Assembly: GCF_001904745.1 (NCBI RefSeq)
Contig: NZ_MRCD01000006.1
Coordinates: forward strand, 62,001-126,000
DNA length: 64,000 nt
Reading direction: 5' to 3'
DNA from: Calothrix sp. HK-06
GTDB taxonomy: Bacteria > Cyanobacteriota > Cyanobacteriia > Cyanobacteriales > Nostocaceae
The translations under genes were made by a program, and so were the position numbers. This document shows, one piece after another, positions 47,881-57,879 of the stretch. Each line of letters opens with the position of its first letter. The stretch's first letter is position 1. The notes under the pieces were generated by a model that was given only the letters and a program-made list of their open reading frames with translations, was not told the origin of the DNA and did not search any database.

Positions 47881-47897
47881 GGTGGGCACTGCCCACC
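47881..47897 (+). terminator. GGTGGGCACTGCCCACC hairpin after ugd
   Basis: A 17-bp palindrome 7 bp after the stop codon of ugd, identical to the copy at 14847. It lies between convergent genes, with no proper T-run. Confidence 0.65.
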
Positions 47898-47924
47898 ATA
47901 CTAAATCAACCATGCCCACCAAAG

Positions 47925-48719
47925 TTAACCAGTTTGCGGAATTCTTTCAATTTCCGCATAACCACTAAAAATTAGATTTTTACCTTCGGTTTCCAAACGG
48001 TTTAACCGCATTTTGACGCCATCCAAGTCAAAGCGGTCTAAATCAACCATATTATCTAAAATCTCCGCCAGTACTAATCCCAAAGTCTTTGAAGAATCCT
48101 TTTGTTCTTCTGATACTGTCTGTAGCTCAATTTCTGGATTTTGAAACGAAACACGACGCCGTTTTTGAATACCAATAGTAACGGTCATAATAATAGGTAT
48201 GAGTTCGCCGTTGTTAAAATCAGCTTTAGCAATAATCTTCAAGCGGTTCTCTGGTAGAAGCTCCACCTGAACATCTTTAAACGAAACAGGATTACCACCT
48301 GATAGCTCAGTTAATTGTGGTAATGATAGATTATCTAAACGCTTTGTGACAAGTTCGGCGCCAAAAGCCTGATTAATACCAGCTTCAGATAAAACAACTT
48401 GGGCAACAGCTTGTGTTGGTTGCTTGAGTTTTAGCTTTCCACTCAGTACCGAACTAAAATCAATTGCGACTGCATCAGTTTCAAATGACATCTCCTCGAC
48501 AGCAAAGTCGCGACGAATCATTAAACCTCGTCCGCTCATCTTAAAGCTGTCAATACTACCTTGCAATAACTTGCTGCTTGGAAAGCAACGCACAGAGACT
48601 TCGACAGACTCGCTTTTTGTAAACAAATGGCGAATAGTCTGACTCGCTACTGTGTTGAGCATACGCTCTCCCCAGTCAGTGCCTTTTGGATCTGTTAAAC
48701 CACTTAGTCCGCCGAACAT
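47925..48719 (-). CDS. DUF2993 (LmeA-like) protein
   Basis: 264 residues. The pattern SVEVSVRCFPSSKLLQGSIDSFKMSGRGLMIR and AVAQVVLSEAGINQAF is typical of DUF2993, widespread in cyanobacteria and actinobacteria; the mycobacterial relative LmeA acts on envelope glycolipids. A clear signal peptide is not visible. The start is set at the ATG at 48719 (MFGGLSGLTD); the frame opens at 48770, but the extra residues look unlike the family. Confidence 0.8.
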   Translation of the reverse strand: MFGGLSGLTDPKGTDWGERMLNTVASQTIRHLFTKSESVEVSVRCFPSSKLLQGSIDSFKMSGRGLMIRRDFAVEEMSFETDAVAIDFSSVLSGKLKLKQPTQAVAQVVLSEAGINQAFGAELVTKRLDNLSLPQLTELSGGNPVSFKDVQVELLPENRLKIIAKADFNNGELIPIIMTVTIGIQKRRRVSFQNPEIELQTVSEEQKDSSKTLGLVLAEILDNMVDLDRFDLDGVKMRLNRLETEGKNLIFSGYAEIERIPQTG

Positions 48720-48819
48720 TTGCGTTTGGTATTTATACTTCCATGTATTTTTGTAACAAAATATGAACAATACAGCAAGTCAGTATATCCGTCGTTTTAC
48801 CTCTAAAACGACTAAGCAA

Positions 48820-49506
48820 TTACAGACGCTGCAATAAACTTAAACCATGTGTATCAGTACCGCAGGTAGCGTACAAACCATATTGGTCTGCAAGACGAAG
48901 CACTTGTTCAGTTTCAATCGTGCTGGGTTTCCAAGGTTTAGGGTTGTTATAAGCATAAAAAGCCTCTACCGCGTCGATTCCCAGCCTAGCTACTTCCGGA
49001 ATTAATTCAAACAACGGTCTTCGGTAGCGCGCTGGGTGGGCAAGTACTGCGAGTCCCGAAGCTTCGTGAATAGCGGCAATTACATTTTTCGCTTCATAAT
49101 CATCACCAGTCACACATCGTCGCTGGATATATGGCTTCATGCTTGGGTGTTCAACATCAAACGCATAACCTAGAATATGAACTTCGGCGCCTAATAAATT
49201 GGCGTTAATTTCCACACCACTCCACAAATGTGGTGTTTTACATCCTTGGTTCTTCCATTTCCAATCAAGAAGCCACGACATCGCAGCTTCATAACCACCA
49301 ATTGCGTGGTGGTCAGTAATTGCTAGTCCCTTTAAACCATAAGCAATTGCTTGTTCCATCAATGCATCTGGTTGCAACTTCCCATCTGAATAAACCGTGT
49401 GCAAGTGAAAGTTATAAAATTGAGGGCAAGATGAAGCATTAATATTTTGGAATACTTCCTTTAAAAGCTCTTTAGATGCAACAGTGCGAGCAAAATTTAC
49501 AGTCAT
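48820..49506 (-). CDS. PHP-domain metal-dependent phosphoesterase
   Basis: 228 residues. Metal-binding motifs of the PHP superfamily are clear: FHLHTVYSDGKLQPDALME, LAITDHHAIGGYEAA, VLAHPARYRRP and CGTDTHGLSLL. Single-domain PHP proteins hydrolyse phosphoesters such as 3',5'-nucleoside bisphosphates. The region WSGVEINANLLGAEVHILGYAFD is also typical. It ends abruptly after GLSLLQRL, slightly shorter than some relatives, but all metal ligands are present. Confidence 0.88.
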   Translation of the reverse strand: MTVNFARTVASKELLKEVFQNINASSCPQFYNFHLHTVYSDGKLQPDALMEQAIAYGLKGLAITDHHAIGGYEAAMSWLLDWKWKNQGCKTPHLWSGVEINANLLGAEVHILGYAFDVEHPSMKPYIQRRCVTGDDYEAKNVIAAIHEASGLAVLAHPARYRRPLFELIPEVARLGIDAVEAFYAYNNPKPWKPSTIETEQVLRLADQYGLYATCGTDTHGLSLLQRL

Positions 49507-49707
49507 AACCTCTTCTATTTAAGTTAAATAGTATTTATTTTTACTTGTTAGATACACCTTCTATGATTTTTGTCAGATTCAGCACTATTTTGTAGTGTCA
49601 GCCGTGATTTTGTAATAATGTGTGGCAAAATTTTGCAATATGTTAAGACTACGTTAGCAAATTTAAAAGCTTATAGTCATGAGTATTTTCGATTGGTCAT
49701 ATTAAAT

Positions 49708-49742
49708 AAACCCGGTAACTTCTACGAAACCGGGCTTCTTTT
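49708..49742 (-). terminator. Terminator after purM
   Basis: Reading the minus strand, AAGCCCGGTT pairs with the later ACCGGGTTT and is followed by a T-rich run. It starts 11 bp after the purM stop codon. Confidence 0.75.
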
Positions 49743-49752
49743 AATACAAATA

Positions 49753-50778
49753 TTAAGTAGGTATACCTATTAATTCACCGGCGCCAGAAACGACTTCTCC
49801 AATCGTGAAAGCTGTAATGTTATGTGAACCAAAGTAACTAATTGTTTGCTCTGCTTGCTGTGGTGGCACTATCACAACAAATCCAACACCCATATTAAAA
49901 GTATTGTACATTGCAACTCGACCAACATCACCTGTTTGTGCGAGCCATTCAAATACAGGTGGAATAGTCCAATTCAATTCGATTTTAATCGCCTGACCTG
50001 CACCCAGACAACGCGGTAAATTTTCTGGCAACCCACCACCTGTAATATGTGCCATTCCGTGAATTTCTAGCCCTGAAGCGCGCGCTGCTAATATTGGCTG
50101 AACGTAAATTTGTGTTGGTGTCAAAAAAGTTTCGCCTAAAGTTTTACCACCGAGTATATTTGGTTTATCATCCCATGCCAAATTATTATCGCTGACAATT
50201 TTTCTTACCAAGCTATAACCATTACTATGAACACCAGTGCTTGGTAGTGCGATAGCAATATCTCCAATTTGTACCTGTGAAGTATCGAGCAAAAGACTTT
50301 TTTCAACAATTCCCACACAGAAACCAGCCAAGTCATACTCACCAGCTTGATAAAATCCTGGCATTTCAGCAGTTTCACCACCAAGTAAGGCACAACCTGC
50401 TTGCTTACATCCCGAAGCAATACCTGCTACGACTTGAGTTAGTTGTTCGGGTTCTAACTTTCCTGTTGCGACATAATCTAAAAAAAACAAAGGTTCGGCG
50501 CCGTTGGTCAATATATCATTAACGCACATCGCAACTAAATCAATACCGACTGTATCGTGACGGTTGAGCATATGCGCGATTTTGAGCTTCGTTCCCACAC
50601 CATCGGTACCCGACACAAGCACAGGTTCCTTATAGCCAGAAGGTAATTGAAAGCAACCGCCAAAACCACCCAATCCACCCAGAACTTCAGGTCTAAACGT
50701 GCTATGAACCAAATTGCGAATTTGATTTACAAAAGCTCGACCAGCCTCAACATCAACTCCAGCCTCGCGGTAATCCAT
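49753..50778 (-). CDS. purM: Phosphoribosylformylglycinamidine cyclo-ligase (AIR synthetase)
   Basis: 341 residues. Fifth step of de novo purine synthesis. [71 protein letters not shown] and [13 protein letters not shown] are all diagnostic and in the right order. Length matches bacterial PurM. The ATG at 50778 is at the conserved N terminus. Confidence 0.97.
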   Translation of the reverse strand: MDYREAGVDVEAGRAFVNQIRNLVHSTFRPEVLGGLGGFGGCFQLPSGYKEPVLVSGTDGVGTKLKIAHMLNRHDTVGIDLVAMCVNDILTNGAEPLFFLDYVATGKLEPEQLTQVVAGIASGCKQAGCALLGGETAEMPGFYQAGEYDLAGFCVGIVEKSLLLDTSQVQIGDIAIALPSTGVHSNGYSLVRKIVSDNNLAWDDKPNILGGKTLGETFLTPTQIYVQPILAARASGLEIHGMAHITGGGLPENLPRCLGAGQAIKIELNWTIPPVFEWLAQTGDVGRVAMYNTFNMGVGFVVIVPPQQAEQTISYFGSHNITAFTIGEVVSGAGELIGIPT

Positions 50779-50866
50779 GTCGTCAAAACACCGTTATCAA
50801 TCCAACGACTTACTAGGCTATCATCACACGAATACAAATTTTTATTTTTTTTTAACAAAGCTAATA

Positions 50867-51073
50867 TCAAAAAACTTCACTTTCTCTTCCACGCCACCAC
50901 TCACCGAGTTTCATCATATCTTGGTGAATATCTTCTAATTCTCTAACATATTCTTCGTGAGAAATTTCCGCGCGACGCTCTTGCAGCTTTTTGAGTCGTA
51001 GTTGAACCAGCAGCCACGGTTTAGAGGCGCCGTTTGTGATATTGATGTAATGGGCTATATCTTCGCTATCCAT
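50867..51073 (-). CDS. Small conserved-looking protein of unknown function
   Basis: 68 residues, highly charged and helical: VQLRLKKLQERRAEISHEEYVRELEDIHQDMMKLGEWW. It could be a coiled-coil or adaptor protein. Codon use is like its neighbours, and the frame lies neatly between sodB and purM on the same strand. No family recognised. Confidence 0.55.
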   Translation of the reverse strand: MDSEDIAHYINITNGASKPWLLVQLRLKKLQERRAEISHEEYVRELEDIHQDMMKLGEWWRGRESEVF

Positions 51074-51106
51074 TTATTTGGATTTTGGGTTTTGGACTTT
51101 TTGGGG

Positions 51107-51164
51107 GAGGGCGGGTTCACAAGGATGCTAAGTTAAGTTTTAGATTCTTTGTTAACCCGCCCTT
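51107..51164. repeat. GAGGGCGGGTT hairpin repeat
   Basis: GAGGGCGGGTTCAC pairs with GTTAACCCGCCCTT. It lies just after the sodB stop codon (minus strand) and may be its terminator. Same family as 26467, 42008 and 63903. Confidence 0.8.
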
Positions 51165-51170
51165 ACTAGC

Positions 51171-51773
51171 TTAGGCAGCTGCCATGTTGTGAGCGACGAA
51201 ATCCCAGTTAACTAGTTTATCAAGGAAATTCTTGATAAACGCAGGGCGAGCATTTTTAAAATCGATATAGTATGCGTGTTCCCATACATCGAGAGTTAAT
51301 AATGCTTTTTTGCCGTGTGCAAGTGGGTTTTCGGCGTTTGGTGTTTTCATAATAGAAAGCTTGCCACCATCATCAACCAACCAGGCCCAACCGCTACCAA
51401 ACTGGGTTGCAGCAGCATTTGAGAATTCTTCAGCGAACTTATCATAGCCACCAAAGTCTTTCTCAATTCGAGCGCTGAGGTCACCATTAGGGGCGCCGCC
51501 ACCTGAAGGTTTCAAACAGTTCCAAAAGAATGTATGATTCCAAACTTGGGCTGCATTATTGAAAACGCCAGCTTTGGAAGAGTCTTTGAAGGAGATTTGA
51601 ATTACCTCTTCAAGTGACTTGTTGGCTAAATCAGTACCATCAACCAACTTGTTGAGATTATCTACATAAGCTTTGTGATGCTTACCATAATGATATTCAA
51701 AGGTTTCGGCTTTCATGCCGTATGGTTCGAGCGCATCTTTTGCAAAGGGGAGTGGTGGTTGTTCAAATGCCAT
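51171..51773 (-). CDS. sodB: Iron superoxide dismutase
   Basis: 200 residues. The metal ligands H28, H80 (VWNHTFFW), D162 and H166 (DVWEHAYY) are present, with Q76 in NNAAQVWNH marking the Fe-type. It dismutates superoxide in the cytoplasm. Starts at the ATG at 51773 (MAFEQPPLPF), preceded by AGAGAGGA; the open frame to 51893 encodes an implausible N-terminal extension without similarity to a signal peptide. Confidence 0.96.
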   Translation of the reverse strand: MAFEQPPLPFAKDALEPYGMKAETFEYHYGKHHKAYVDNLNKLVDGTDLANKSLEEVIQISFKDSSKAGVFNNAAQVWNHTFFWNCLKPSGGGAPNGDLSARIEKDFGGYDKFAEEFSNAAATQFGSGWAWLVDDGGKLSIMKTPNAENPLAHGKKALLTLDVWEHAYYIDFKNARPAFIKNFLDKLVNWDFVAHNMAAA

Positions 51774-51960
51774 TGTGTGAAATCCTCTCTTTAGCGTTTT
51801 TAGTTTGGAGCTTTGAGCGCTTGTTATAAAACTTAATATTCTGATTTTACAAGTAAATGTGCTTTTGGAGCGGCAATTTTGATGTTTACACAAATAAAGT
51901 CACACATTTAGCAGATTTTTGGAATGTATCTTTGGCATGAAAATTTTTCTGTAGTGGCAT

Positions 51961-51990
51961 GTAGCACAGGCATCGCAAGCCTTGTGCTAC
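51961..51990 (-). terminator. Hairpin after the acidic TerB-like gene
   Basis: GTAGCACAGGC (51961-51971) pairs with GCCTTGTGCTAC (51979-51990) with one bulge. It lies 38 bp beyond the end of the minus-strand gene at 52028; a T-rich run follows on that strand. Confidence 0.65.
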
Positions 51991-52027
51991 AACCCATCAA
52001 AATTAATGATAATGGAGTCCTGGGATG

Positions 52028-53068
52028 TTAGATGTTGGAAAATTCGATTGTATCGATGAAGGCTAGTATATTTGCTTTCATCGTTTCGGCTTCGGTATCG
52101 ATAGAGTCAGGAGTTTCACCATTAAAGAAGCAGCGCTGACTAGTAACTATGTATATAAAATCATGTTGTTGAAACGCGATGATGCCACGAAATGCATCAA
52201 GTCTTTGGGGATGACCGTTGTTTTCTTGTTTGGATATTGTACAGCCACCAGGCATGTTCACCAAGGCAAAATAGGCGCCTTGCATTTCATTCGGTAAAAA
52301 TTCAGTATATTCCACACAAGCAGAAGATAAATTAGCGACTATTGCTTGAGGTATATATTTATCCAGTAGAACAGATTCAAAATATTGCTCACGAACAGAA
52401 TCATCAATTTCGTCTCGCTGGGATGGGGGAATAAGGTAATAATCGATTCTTAGTAAAGTTCCGTAGTCATCAGAAAAACTTACCATCCCTTCAGAAGTTT
52501 GGATTTTTCCACCTGCATCAGGAGTAACTGGAATGGAGACGGTAAAATTACATAAAGGAGAAGAGTAAACGTCTTCTTCAAAATCAGTTATTTCATCACC
52601 TAAAGTATCTTCGTCAACTTCCTCAAACGCATTTAAAACTTCTTCGATAACTTCGTTTACTTCTTCGTCTTCCACTTCCAACACAAATTGTAACTGCTTG
52701 AGTAAAGGCATTTTCGCTTTCGGAATATCAATATCATCCTCTGAGACTAAAACGCTAGCTGCTGCCGCAAACCCATCCAGAACTAGTTCGTCAGTAAGGA
52801 ACTCCAACGCAGCGTTAAATAAAGCACCTAACCCATCAGTCTCCGCAATTGAGATTAATCTACTAATAATTTCAGAAAGTGCATTGTCGTCATACTGCTC
52901 AAATACCTCAAAACCCCAGAGGATATCAACAAGCATTTCGATATCTACATTTTCAAGGGTTACATCTGCTGCTGTTGTGACAACAGCAATAGCAGCAACT
53001 GCTTCTTCTGGACTTAGTACCTCTTGAGATACATCGTCCGATTGAAAAATTTTATCGTACTTACCCAT
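52028..53068 (-). CDS. Acidic protein with N-terminal TerB-like domain
   Basis: 346 residues, strongly acidic. Residues about 18-145 form a TerB-like helical domain with duplicated patterns (SPEEAVAAIAVVTTAADVTLENVDIEMLV and LVLDGFAAAASVLVSEDDIDIPKAKM). A run of Glu/Asp follows (150-170). The second half (about 170-346) is beta-rich, including CNFTVSIPV and HDFIYIVTSQRCFF, with no family I recognise. It is divergent from argG. Role unknown; metal or stress association would be a guess from the TerB part. Confidence 0.7.
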   Translation of the reverse strand: MGKYDKIFQSDDVSQEVLSPEEAVAAIAVVTTAADVTLENVDIEMLVDILWGFEVFEQYDDNALSEIISRLISIAETDGLGALFNAALEFLTDELVLDGFAAAASVLVSEDDIDIPKAKMPLLKQLQFVLEVEDEEVNEVIEEVLNAFEEVDEDTLGDEITDFEEDVYSSPLCNFTVSIPVTPDAGGKIQTSEGMVSFSDDYGTLLRIDYYLIPPSQRDEIDDSVREQYFESVLLDKYIPQAIVANLSSACVEYTEFLPNEMQGAYFALVNMPGGCTISKQENNGHPQRLDAFRGIIAFQQHDFIYIVTSQRCFFNGETPDSIDTEAETMKANILAFIDTIEFSNI

Positions 53069-53181
53069 GTGTTACCCCTTATTGTCAGCTATCCACTATC
53101 TATTCTTCATTATTTCTATCCCCCATTTGCTAAATCATCAGATAATATAGACCTCGGTATTGCTGCCAATTGGAGAAACGA

Positions 53182-54381
53182 ATGGGTCGCGCAAAGAAGG
53201 TTGTTTTGGCATATTCTGGTGGGGTAGATACTTCGGTATGTATTCCCTACCTCAAACAAGAATGGGGTGTAGAAGAGGTAATTACTCTTGCTGCTGACTT
53301 AGGACAGGGTGATGAATTAGAGCCTATTCGCGAAAAAGCATTAAAATCGGGTGCTAGTGAATCACTAGTTATGGATGTAAAAGATACTTTTATCAAGGAT
53401 TATGCTTTCGGCGCTATTCAAGCTAATGCTTTATATGAGAACCGTTATCCTCTAGGAACTGCGCTCGCACGTCCACTAATTGCAAAAATATTAGTAGAGG
53501 TTGCAGAAAAATATGGTGCAGATGCAATCGCACATGGTTGTACGGGTAAAGGTAATGACCAAGTACGTTTTGATGTTTCAACTGCTGCTTTAAAGCCAGA
53601 CTTAAAAATTTTGGCACCAGCACGTGAGTGGGGAATGAGTCGAGAAGAAACAATTGCTTACGGTGAGCGTTTCGGCATTCCAGCACCCGTCAAAAAATCT
53701 TCCCCTTATAGTATTGACAAAAACTTACTTGGTCGGAGTATAGAAGCGGGGGTGTTAGAAGACCCAGCAATGGAACCTCCCGAAGAAATCTATGAAATGA
53801 CCAAGGCAATAGCTGACACTCCTAACGAACCAGAATATATTGAAATTGGATTTGTAAGGGGTATTCCAACAACCATCAATGGAGAACCAAAAAATCCCGT
53901 TGAATTAATCGAAGCGCTGAATAAAACAGCAGGCAATCACGGTATTGGACGGATTGATATGATTGAAAACCGTCTTGTTGGAATTAAATCACGGGAAATC
54001 TATGAATCTCCAGCAATGGTAGTTTTAATCAACGCCCATCGTGATTTAGAAAGTTTGACGTTAACAGCTGATGTCACCCAGTACAAAAGGGGAATTGAGC
54101 AAACTTATACCCAAATAGTCTATAACGGCTTATGGTATAGCCCATTAAAAGCTGCACTCGATGCTTTCATTCAAAAAACCCAAGAGCGCGTATCTGGAAC
54201 AGTACGTTTAAAGTTATTTAAAGGCAACGCCACAATTGTTGGGCGCCGCTCTGAAAATACTTTATATACACCTGACCTGGCAACATACGGCGCCGAAGAC
54301 CAGTTCGACCATAAAGCTGCCGAAGGCTTTATTTATGTTTGGGGACTGCCAACCCGCGTTTGGTCACAAACAGGACAATAG
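53182..54381 (+). CDS. argG: Argininosuccinate synthase
   Basis: 399 residues. It condenses citrulline and aspartate in arginine synthesis. The ATP pyrophosphatase P-loop [17 protein letters not shown] is at the N terminus; [32 protein letters not shown] and the C-terminal [17 protein letters not shown] are as expected. ATG at 53182 follows GGAGAAACGA; a TTG at 53170 is upstream but overlaps that ribosome binding site. Confidence 0.97.
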   Translation: MGRAKKVVLAYSGGVDTSVCIPYLKQEWGVEEVITLAADLGQGDELEPIREKALKSGASESLVMDVKDTFIKDYAFGAIQANALYENRYPLGTALARPLIAKILVEVAEKYGADAIAHGCTGKGNDQVRFDVSTAALKPDLKILAPAREWGMSREETIAYGERFGIPAPVKKSSPYSIDKNLLGRSIEAGVLEDPAMEPPEEIYEMTKAIADTPNEPEYIEIGFVRGIPTTINGEPKNPVELIEALNKTAGNHGIGRIDMIENRLVGIKSREIYESPAMVVLINAHRDLESLTLTADVTQYKRGIEQTYTQIVYNGLWYSPLKAALDAFIQKTQERVSGTVRLKLFKGNATIVGRRSENTLYTPDLATYGAEDQFDHKAAEGFIYVWGLPTRVWSQTGQ

Positions 54382-54388
54382 ATAGTTG

Positions 54389-54600
54389 GCAACGGATGTA
54401 ACGGATGTAACGGATGAGTTATTCATTACAAACGAATTTCTGCTTTATGAAATTACAAGCACAGTTACATCAGTTAATTATCCGTTGTTAATCTTCAAAC
54501 GTATCCGACTTATCCTCTAGGAATTTCGGCGTCATGAGGTTATTTTCCTAGAGGATATAAATATATCTGACTTATCCGTTACATCCGTTGTATCCGTTGC
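54389..54600. repeat. Inverted-repeat element with GCAACGGATGTAACGGATG ends (copy B)
   Basis: The left arm contains tandem nonamers AACGGATGT (54389-54416), the right arm (54571-54600) is their reverse complement ending TATCCGTTGC. Inside, TATCCTCTAGGAA (54511-54523) pairs with TTCCTAGAGGATA (about 54545-54557). No coding sequence. The ends match copy A at 16000-16108. Confidence 0.85.
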
Positions 54601-54609
54601 AAGTTAACC

Positions 54610-55239
54610 CTATTCTCCGGTGCCAATTTTTTCTTGCCGAGATTCAAGCCATAAAGGAATAAATATAACGGCCGCTAAAATTAACAAAGCTAAAAGTGCA
54701 AACTGACTAACCCAAGCAACCAGTTGTTCTAACGAGACAACTTTACCTGCAAAGTAAGCTAGCGTTACCATTACACTGCCCCAAATACTAGCTCCTGCAA
54801 TGTTGACTAGAAAGAATTTACCGAACGGCATACCAACAATACCTGCGAGCGGTGCCAAGAAAATTCGCAGTAAAGCAAAAAATCTACCAAAAAATACAGT
54901 TTTGACGCTATTTTCACTAAATTTATCTTTAATACTTAAAAGTCGTACTTCCGAAATACGCAGCAGTTGCCCAAACTTAACTAATAACGGCCAACCACCT
55001 GCACGTCCTATCCAGTAACCGCAAATTCCACCTATCGTGGCACCTGCTACTGCATCAGCTAATACAAACCAGTACCTTAGTTCATTACTACCAGCAAGGA
55101 AACCTCCAACTAACGTCACAGTTTCCCCTGGAATTGGGATGCCTAAGTTTTCTAATAATATGCCCACAAAAATTGCCAAATACCCATAGTGGTGAGCAAT
55201 CTCTTGGATATTCTCCAGCGAGATAAATTCTAACGACAT
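54610..55239 (-). CDS. DedA/VTT-family membrane protein
   Basis: 209 residues with about five hydrophobic segments. GYLAIFVGILLENLGIPIPGETVTLVGGFLAG, IGGICGYWIGRAGGW and FGRFFALLRIFLAPLAGIVGMPFGKF are the DedA (VTT) signatures, including the conserved Glu and Arg. DedA proteins act as lipid-carrier translocases (undecaprenyl phosphate or phosphatidylethanolamine) or in membrane homeostasis. Length is normal. Confidence 0.92.
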   Translation of the reverse strand: MSLEFISLENIQEIAHHYGYLAIFVGILLENLGIPIPGETVTLVGGFLAGSNELRYWFVLADAVAGATIGGICGYWIGRAGGWPLLVKFGQLLRISEVRLLSIKDKFSENSVKTVFFGRFFALLRIFLAPLAGIVGMPFGKFFLVNIAGASIWGSVMVTLAYFAGKVVSLEQLVAWVSQFALLALLILAAVIFIPLWLESRQEKIGTGE

Positions 55240-55840
55240 TTGTTACCGCTATATTTACATTTGTTTACTTTTACATCTATCTTGACGCTTTTTGAGACTT
55301 GGTGTCAAACTTTGCCGCCAGTATTTTAGTACTAATAAAATAATAATATCTTATTGTTATTATTGGAAATACCTATATTTACTATTCCCAAAAGTAGAGG
55401 TAATTATTAATTCAAAGGGAGCAGTAATTTTACGGTTCTATTTAAAGTACTAGCAAACAAAATTATTAAAAGCAAATTAAAGTTATTTTATTTTAGAAGG
55501 TAAATAATTTTACTTGTTTAAATAATTTTTACTTAGATGTAGACTATACCAGCAGTTTTACATAAAGATTTCATGATATATTTATAAAAACTTCACAAAT
55601 GTATAGATAAATTATAAAAAGTCTGTAAAAGATACGAAAGCTACCGAATTTATGGTTATCTTATGCGTATATTGGGATAGTTAATACAATTTATACGGCA
55701 TGAATACTGATGTTCTTCGACTAAACCAAATTGCAGCGCAACTCAGAGTTTCTGAGTAGTGTAGTAGTTTGTGGTTAAGAAGAATTTGTTATTTATGTCA
55801 TTTTTCTGTTTTTGCCTGTTACAACTACCTGATTAAATTC
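55240..55840. other. AT-rich region between dedA and a STAS gene
   Basis: 601 bp, very AT-rich up to about 55680. A 19-codon frame at 55700-55759 (MNTDVLRLNQIAAQLRVSE) looks like the start of an HTH-type protein but stops at once. No RNA gene or known site was seen. The divergent promoters must lie here. Confidence 0.45.
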
Positions 55841-56200
55841 ATGACTAATTCATCCGAGTCCCAAGTAGTTTTGTTCCAACCTAGTGAACGCATTGATTCA
55901 CAAACTGGAATTGATTTGAACCAAAAGATAAGTCAAATTACCCCAAGTGCTAACCAACTGTGGGTAATCGACTTAGCTAATGTAAATTTCATGGACAGTT
56001 CTGGTCTAGTTCCACTGGTAAATGGTTTAAAAGCTGCACGTCAACATGGTTGTCGTTTAGTTCTTTGCAATGTTCAAACTCCTGTTCGGTTGGTTTTAGA
56101 GCTTACCCAACTAGACTCAGTGTTTGAAATTTATAACTCCTATGAAGATGCAGTTCTAACTGCTGACAATGACGAACCTTTTTTAGCTACAACATGCTAA
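55841..56200 (+). CDS. STAS-domain anti-sigma-factor-antagonist-like protein
   Basis: 119 residues, single STAS domain. WVIDLANVNFMDSSGLVPLVNGLKAA holds the phosphoserine loop, and RLVLELTQLDSVFEIYNSYEDAV the last helix. It is clearly related to the protein at 36183-36557. The start is the ATG at 55841 (MTNSSESQVV), since the frame from 55769 adds a hydrophobic Cys-rich stretch unlike STAS proteins. Confidence 0.88.
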   Translation: MTNSSESQVVLFQPSERIDSQTGIDLNQKISQITPSANQLWVIDLANVNFMDSSGLVPLVNGLKAARQHGCRLVLCNVQTPVRLVLELTQLDSVFEIYNSYEDAVLTADNDEPFLATTC

Positions 56201-56531
56201 AAAATACATCTAAACCTTCAATGGTTTAAGCTGATTTTGCCGAGATTTTATTTACAAGCAACTATTGAGCAATACCTATACATATATAGTGCGAGCGCTC
56301 AATCGTAACCTTTGAAAAAGGCGCCGTAGTATGGTTCTGCTTCTGTGTTAGTAACTGATTGCAACTAGCAAACGACCATTACTCACGGCTTGCTTGGATG
56401 AATAATGTAATGTATTTATGTGTGTGTGTAAGTAAATATAGATGCGCGCATCGCTAAATTATTAGTCGAATTTTAGTTTTAATTTTTTAGCCTAATTCTA
56501 AGCTTATCCCTCAACTATTTATATATTTAGT
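56201..56531. other. Intergenic region without recognised features
   Basis: 331 bp between convergent genes. AT-rich; includes a short gagcgctc palindrome near 56294 and one GGCGCC site. No terminator of standard form was found. Confidence 0.45.
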
Positions 56532-57092
56532 TCATACATTTGGAACAGTTGACATATTTCCATCTGGAGATGACAAACGCGGAAAATTTGGTAAATCTAT
56601 ACCACTGTGCGTTGCCGTGCGAGTTTTTAAAGCTAGACGGTAACTAACGCTTTGCAGTTCTGCTTGTAATTGTCTATTTTCGCGTTGTAATGTAGCCACT
56701 TTCTCACGAACTGGCGCCATTCGCTCCTCAAATTTACGACGGTAAATTTGCGGAAGTTCTTGTACAACTTGCTCTAACATTCGACTACGGTCTGTCAGTT
56801 CTTGAACTGTTTGCCGTAGTTGATATATTTCTGTATCACGAGATGTGATTTGGTCTTGATAAAATGTGACTTGTTGCTCAACTGCTTGTAGCTGCTCACG
56901 CAGTGCTATCAGTTGAGTTTGATGACGCTCTGAAACTTCCGGACCAGGCATAAAGTTTGTATTGCCTTTAACCAGTCGAAACAATTCTTGCGAAAGTTGT
57001 TGTACGAGCTGGTCACGAAGTTGCAATTCTTGACGCAACTTCGACGCTTCCGTAGAGAGAGCTTGAATTGTGGAGTTATCAGTTTGGCTCAC
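56532..57092 (-). CDS. Coiled-coil protein of unknown function
   Basis: 186 residues, Gln/Glu/Arg-rich with heptad patterns over about residues 5-150 (ASKLRQELQLRDQLVQQLSQELFRL, LREQLQAVEQQVTFYQDQITSRD, LQRENRQLQAELQ), then a Ser/Pro-rich tail. No signal peptide or membrane helix. Long coiled coils of this sort are often cytoskeletal or structural, but nothing more specific can be said. Confidence 0.65.
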   Translation of the reverse strand: MSQTDNSTIQALSTEASKLRQELQLRDQLVQQLSQELFRLVKGNTNFMPGPEVSERHQTQLIALREQLQAVEQQVTFYQDQITSRDTEIYQLRQTVQELTDRSRMLEQVVQELPQIYRRKFEERMAPVREKVATLQRENRQLQAELQSVSYRLALKTRTATHSGIDLPNFPRLSSPDGNMSTVPNV

Positions 57093-57194
57093 AGTATGTT
57101 TACGCTCCCATTACAAAGACTTTACCACCATTAGGTATAACAGCGTCATCCCGGAGACGGCAAGTAACTGCTAATGTAGCATATGTATAAAGAT

Positions 57195-57247
57195 ACTGGG
57201 TACAAAGTGCGACACACTCTTATTAAGAGGTGGACTTTGTACCCAGT
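57195..57247 (-). terminator. Long hairpin after rpsF
   Basis: Perfect 14-bp arms ACTGGGTACAAAGT (57195-57208) and ACTTTGTACCCAGT (57234-57247), with a smaller inner stem around cactctt / aagaggtg. It lies 33 bp beyond the rpsF stop; a clear T-run is lacking, so it may be a processing or stability hairpin. Confidence 0.7.
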
Positions 57248-57279
57248 GCGCGTACTTACTGAACTTATTTAAGTAAAGT

Positions 57280-57609
57280 TTATGCGACTTCTTCTGTAAT
57301 TTCTTCAGCAGGCGCCAACTTGACTTCTTGTTTAATGGTTAGGTAACGGATTACTTCTTCGCTCAAACGCATCGCGCGCTCAACTGGTGCAATTGCTTTT
57401 CCACCATTTTTGTAGTTCATTTGTACATAAACTCCATCGCGATGCTTGCCAATTTCATATGCGAGGCGCCGCTTGCCACGATTTTGAATTTCGATGTCTT
57501 CTGCGCCTTGTTCTTTGAGCAGGTTTTCGTATTTGCTAATGTTTTGCTCGACTTGCTCGTCTCCAAGGTCAGGACGAAGAATGTACATTGTTTCGTAAAC
57601 GGTTTGCAT
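57280..57609 (-). CDS. rpsF: 30S ribosomal protein S6
   Basis: 109 residues. [20 protein letters not shown] and [27 protein letters not shown] are typical S6 sequences; the C terminus is acidic (EEITEEVA). It binds S18 and the central domain of 16S rRNA. It stands alone, without rpsR or ssb next to it, which is usual in cyanobacteria. Confidence 0.96.
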   Translation of the reverse strand: MQTVYETMYILRPDLGDEQVEQNISKYENLLKEQGAEDIEIQNRGKRRLAYEIGKHRDGVYVQMNYKNGGKAIAPVERAMRLSEEVIRYLTIKQEVKLAPAEEITEEVA

Positions 57610-57879
57610 GATTAAATAGTAATCCTTTTGGACAAAATGGCTGTACTGTCGCGTTTTGATTCAAACTGACGAGTCAGTTGGACGCCTTTATAGACAGTTT
57701 TTCAGCAAGGAACTACCATCATATCAGCTTTTATCTCAAATGAATGAGTTTTATGGAACCCGTGGTAATCTTACATAGAGTAAGCTTTGTCGTGAGTTCC
57801 CTTGAAATAAACGAAAAGCGAATAGCTGTTTGCCTTTATAACGAGATACTACGACTGGTGAGAAGCAAGGATATTAGTT

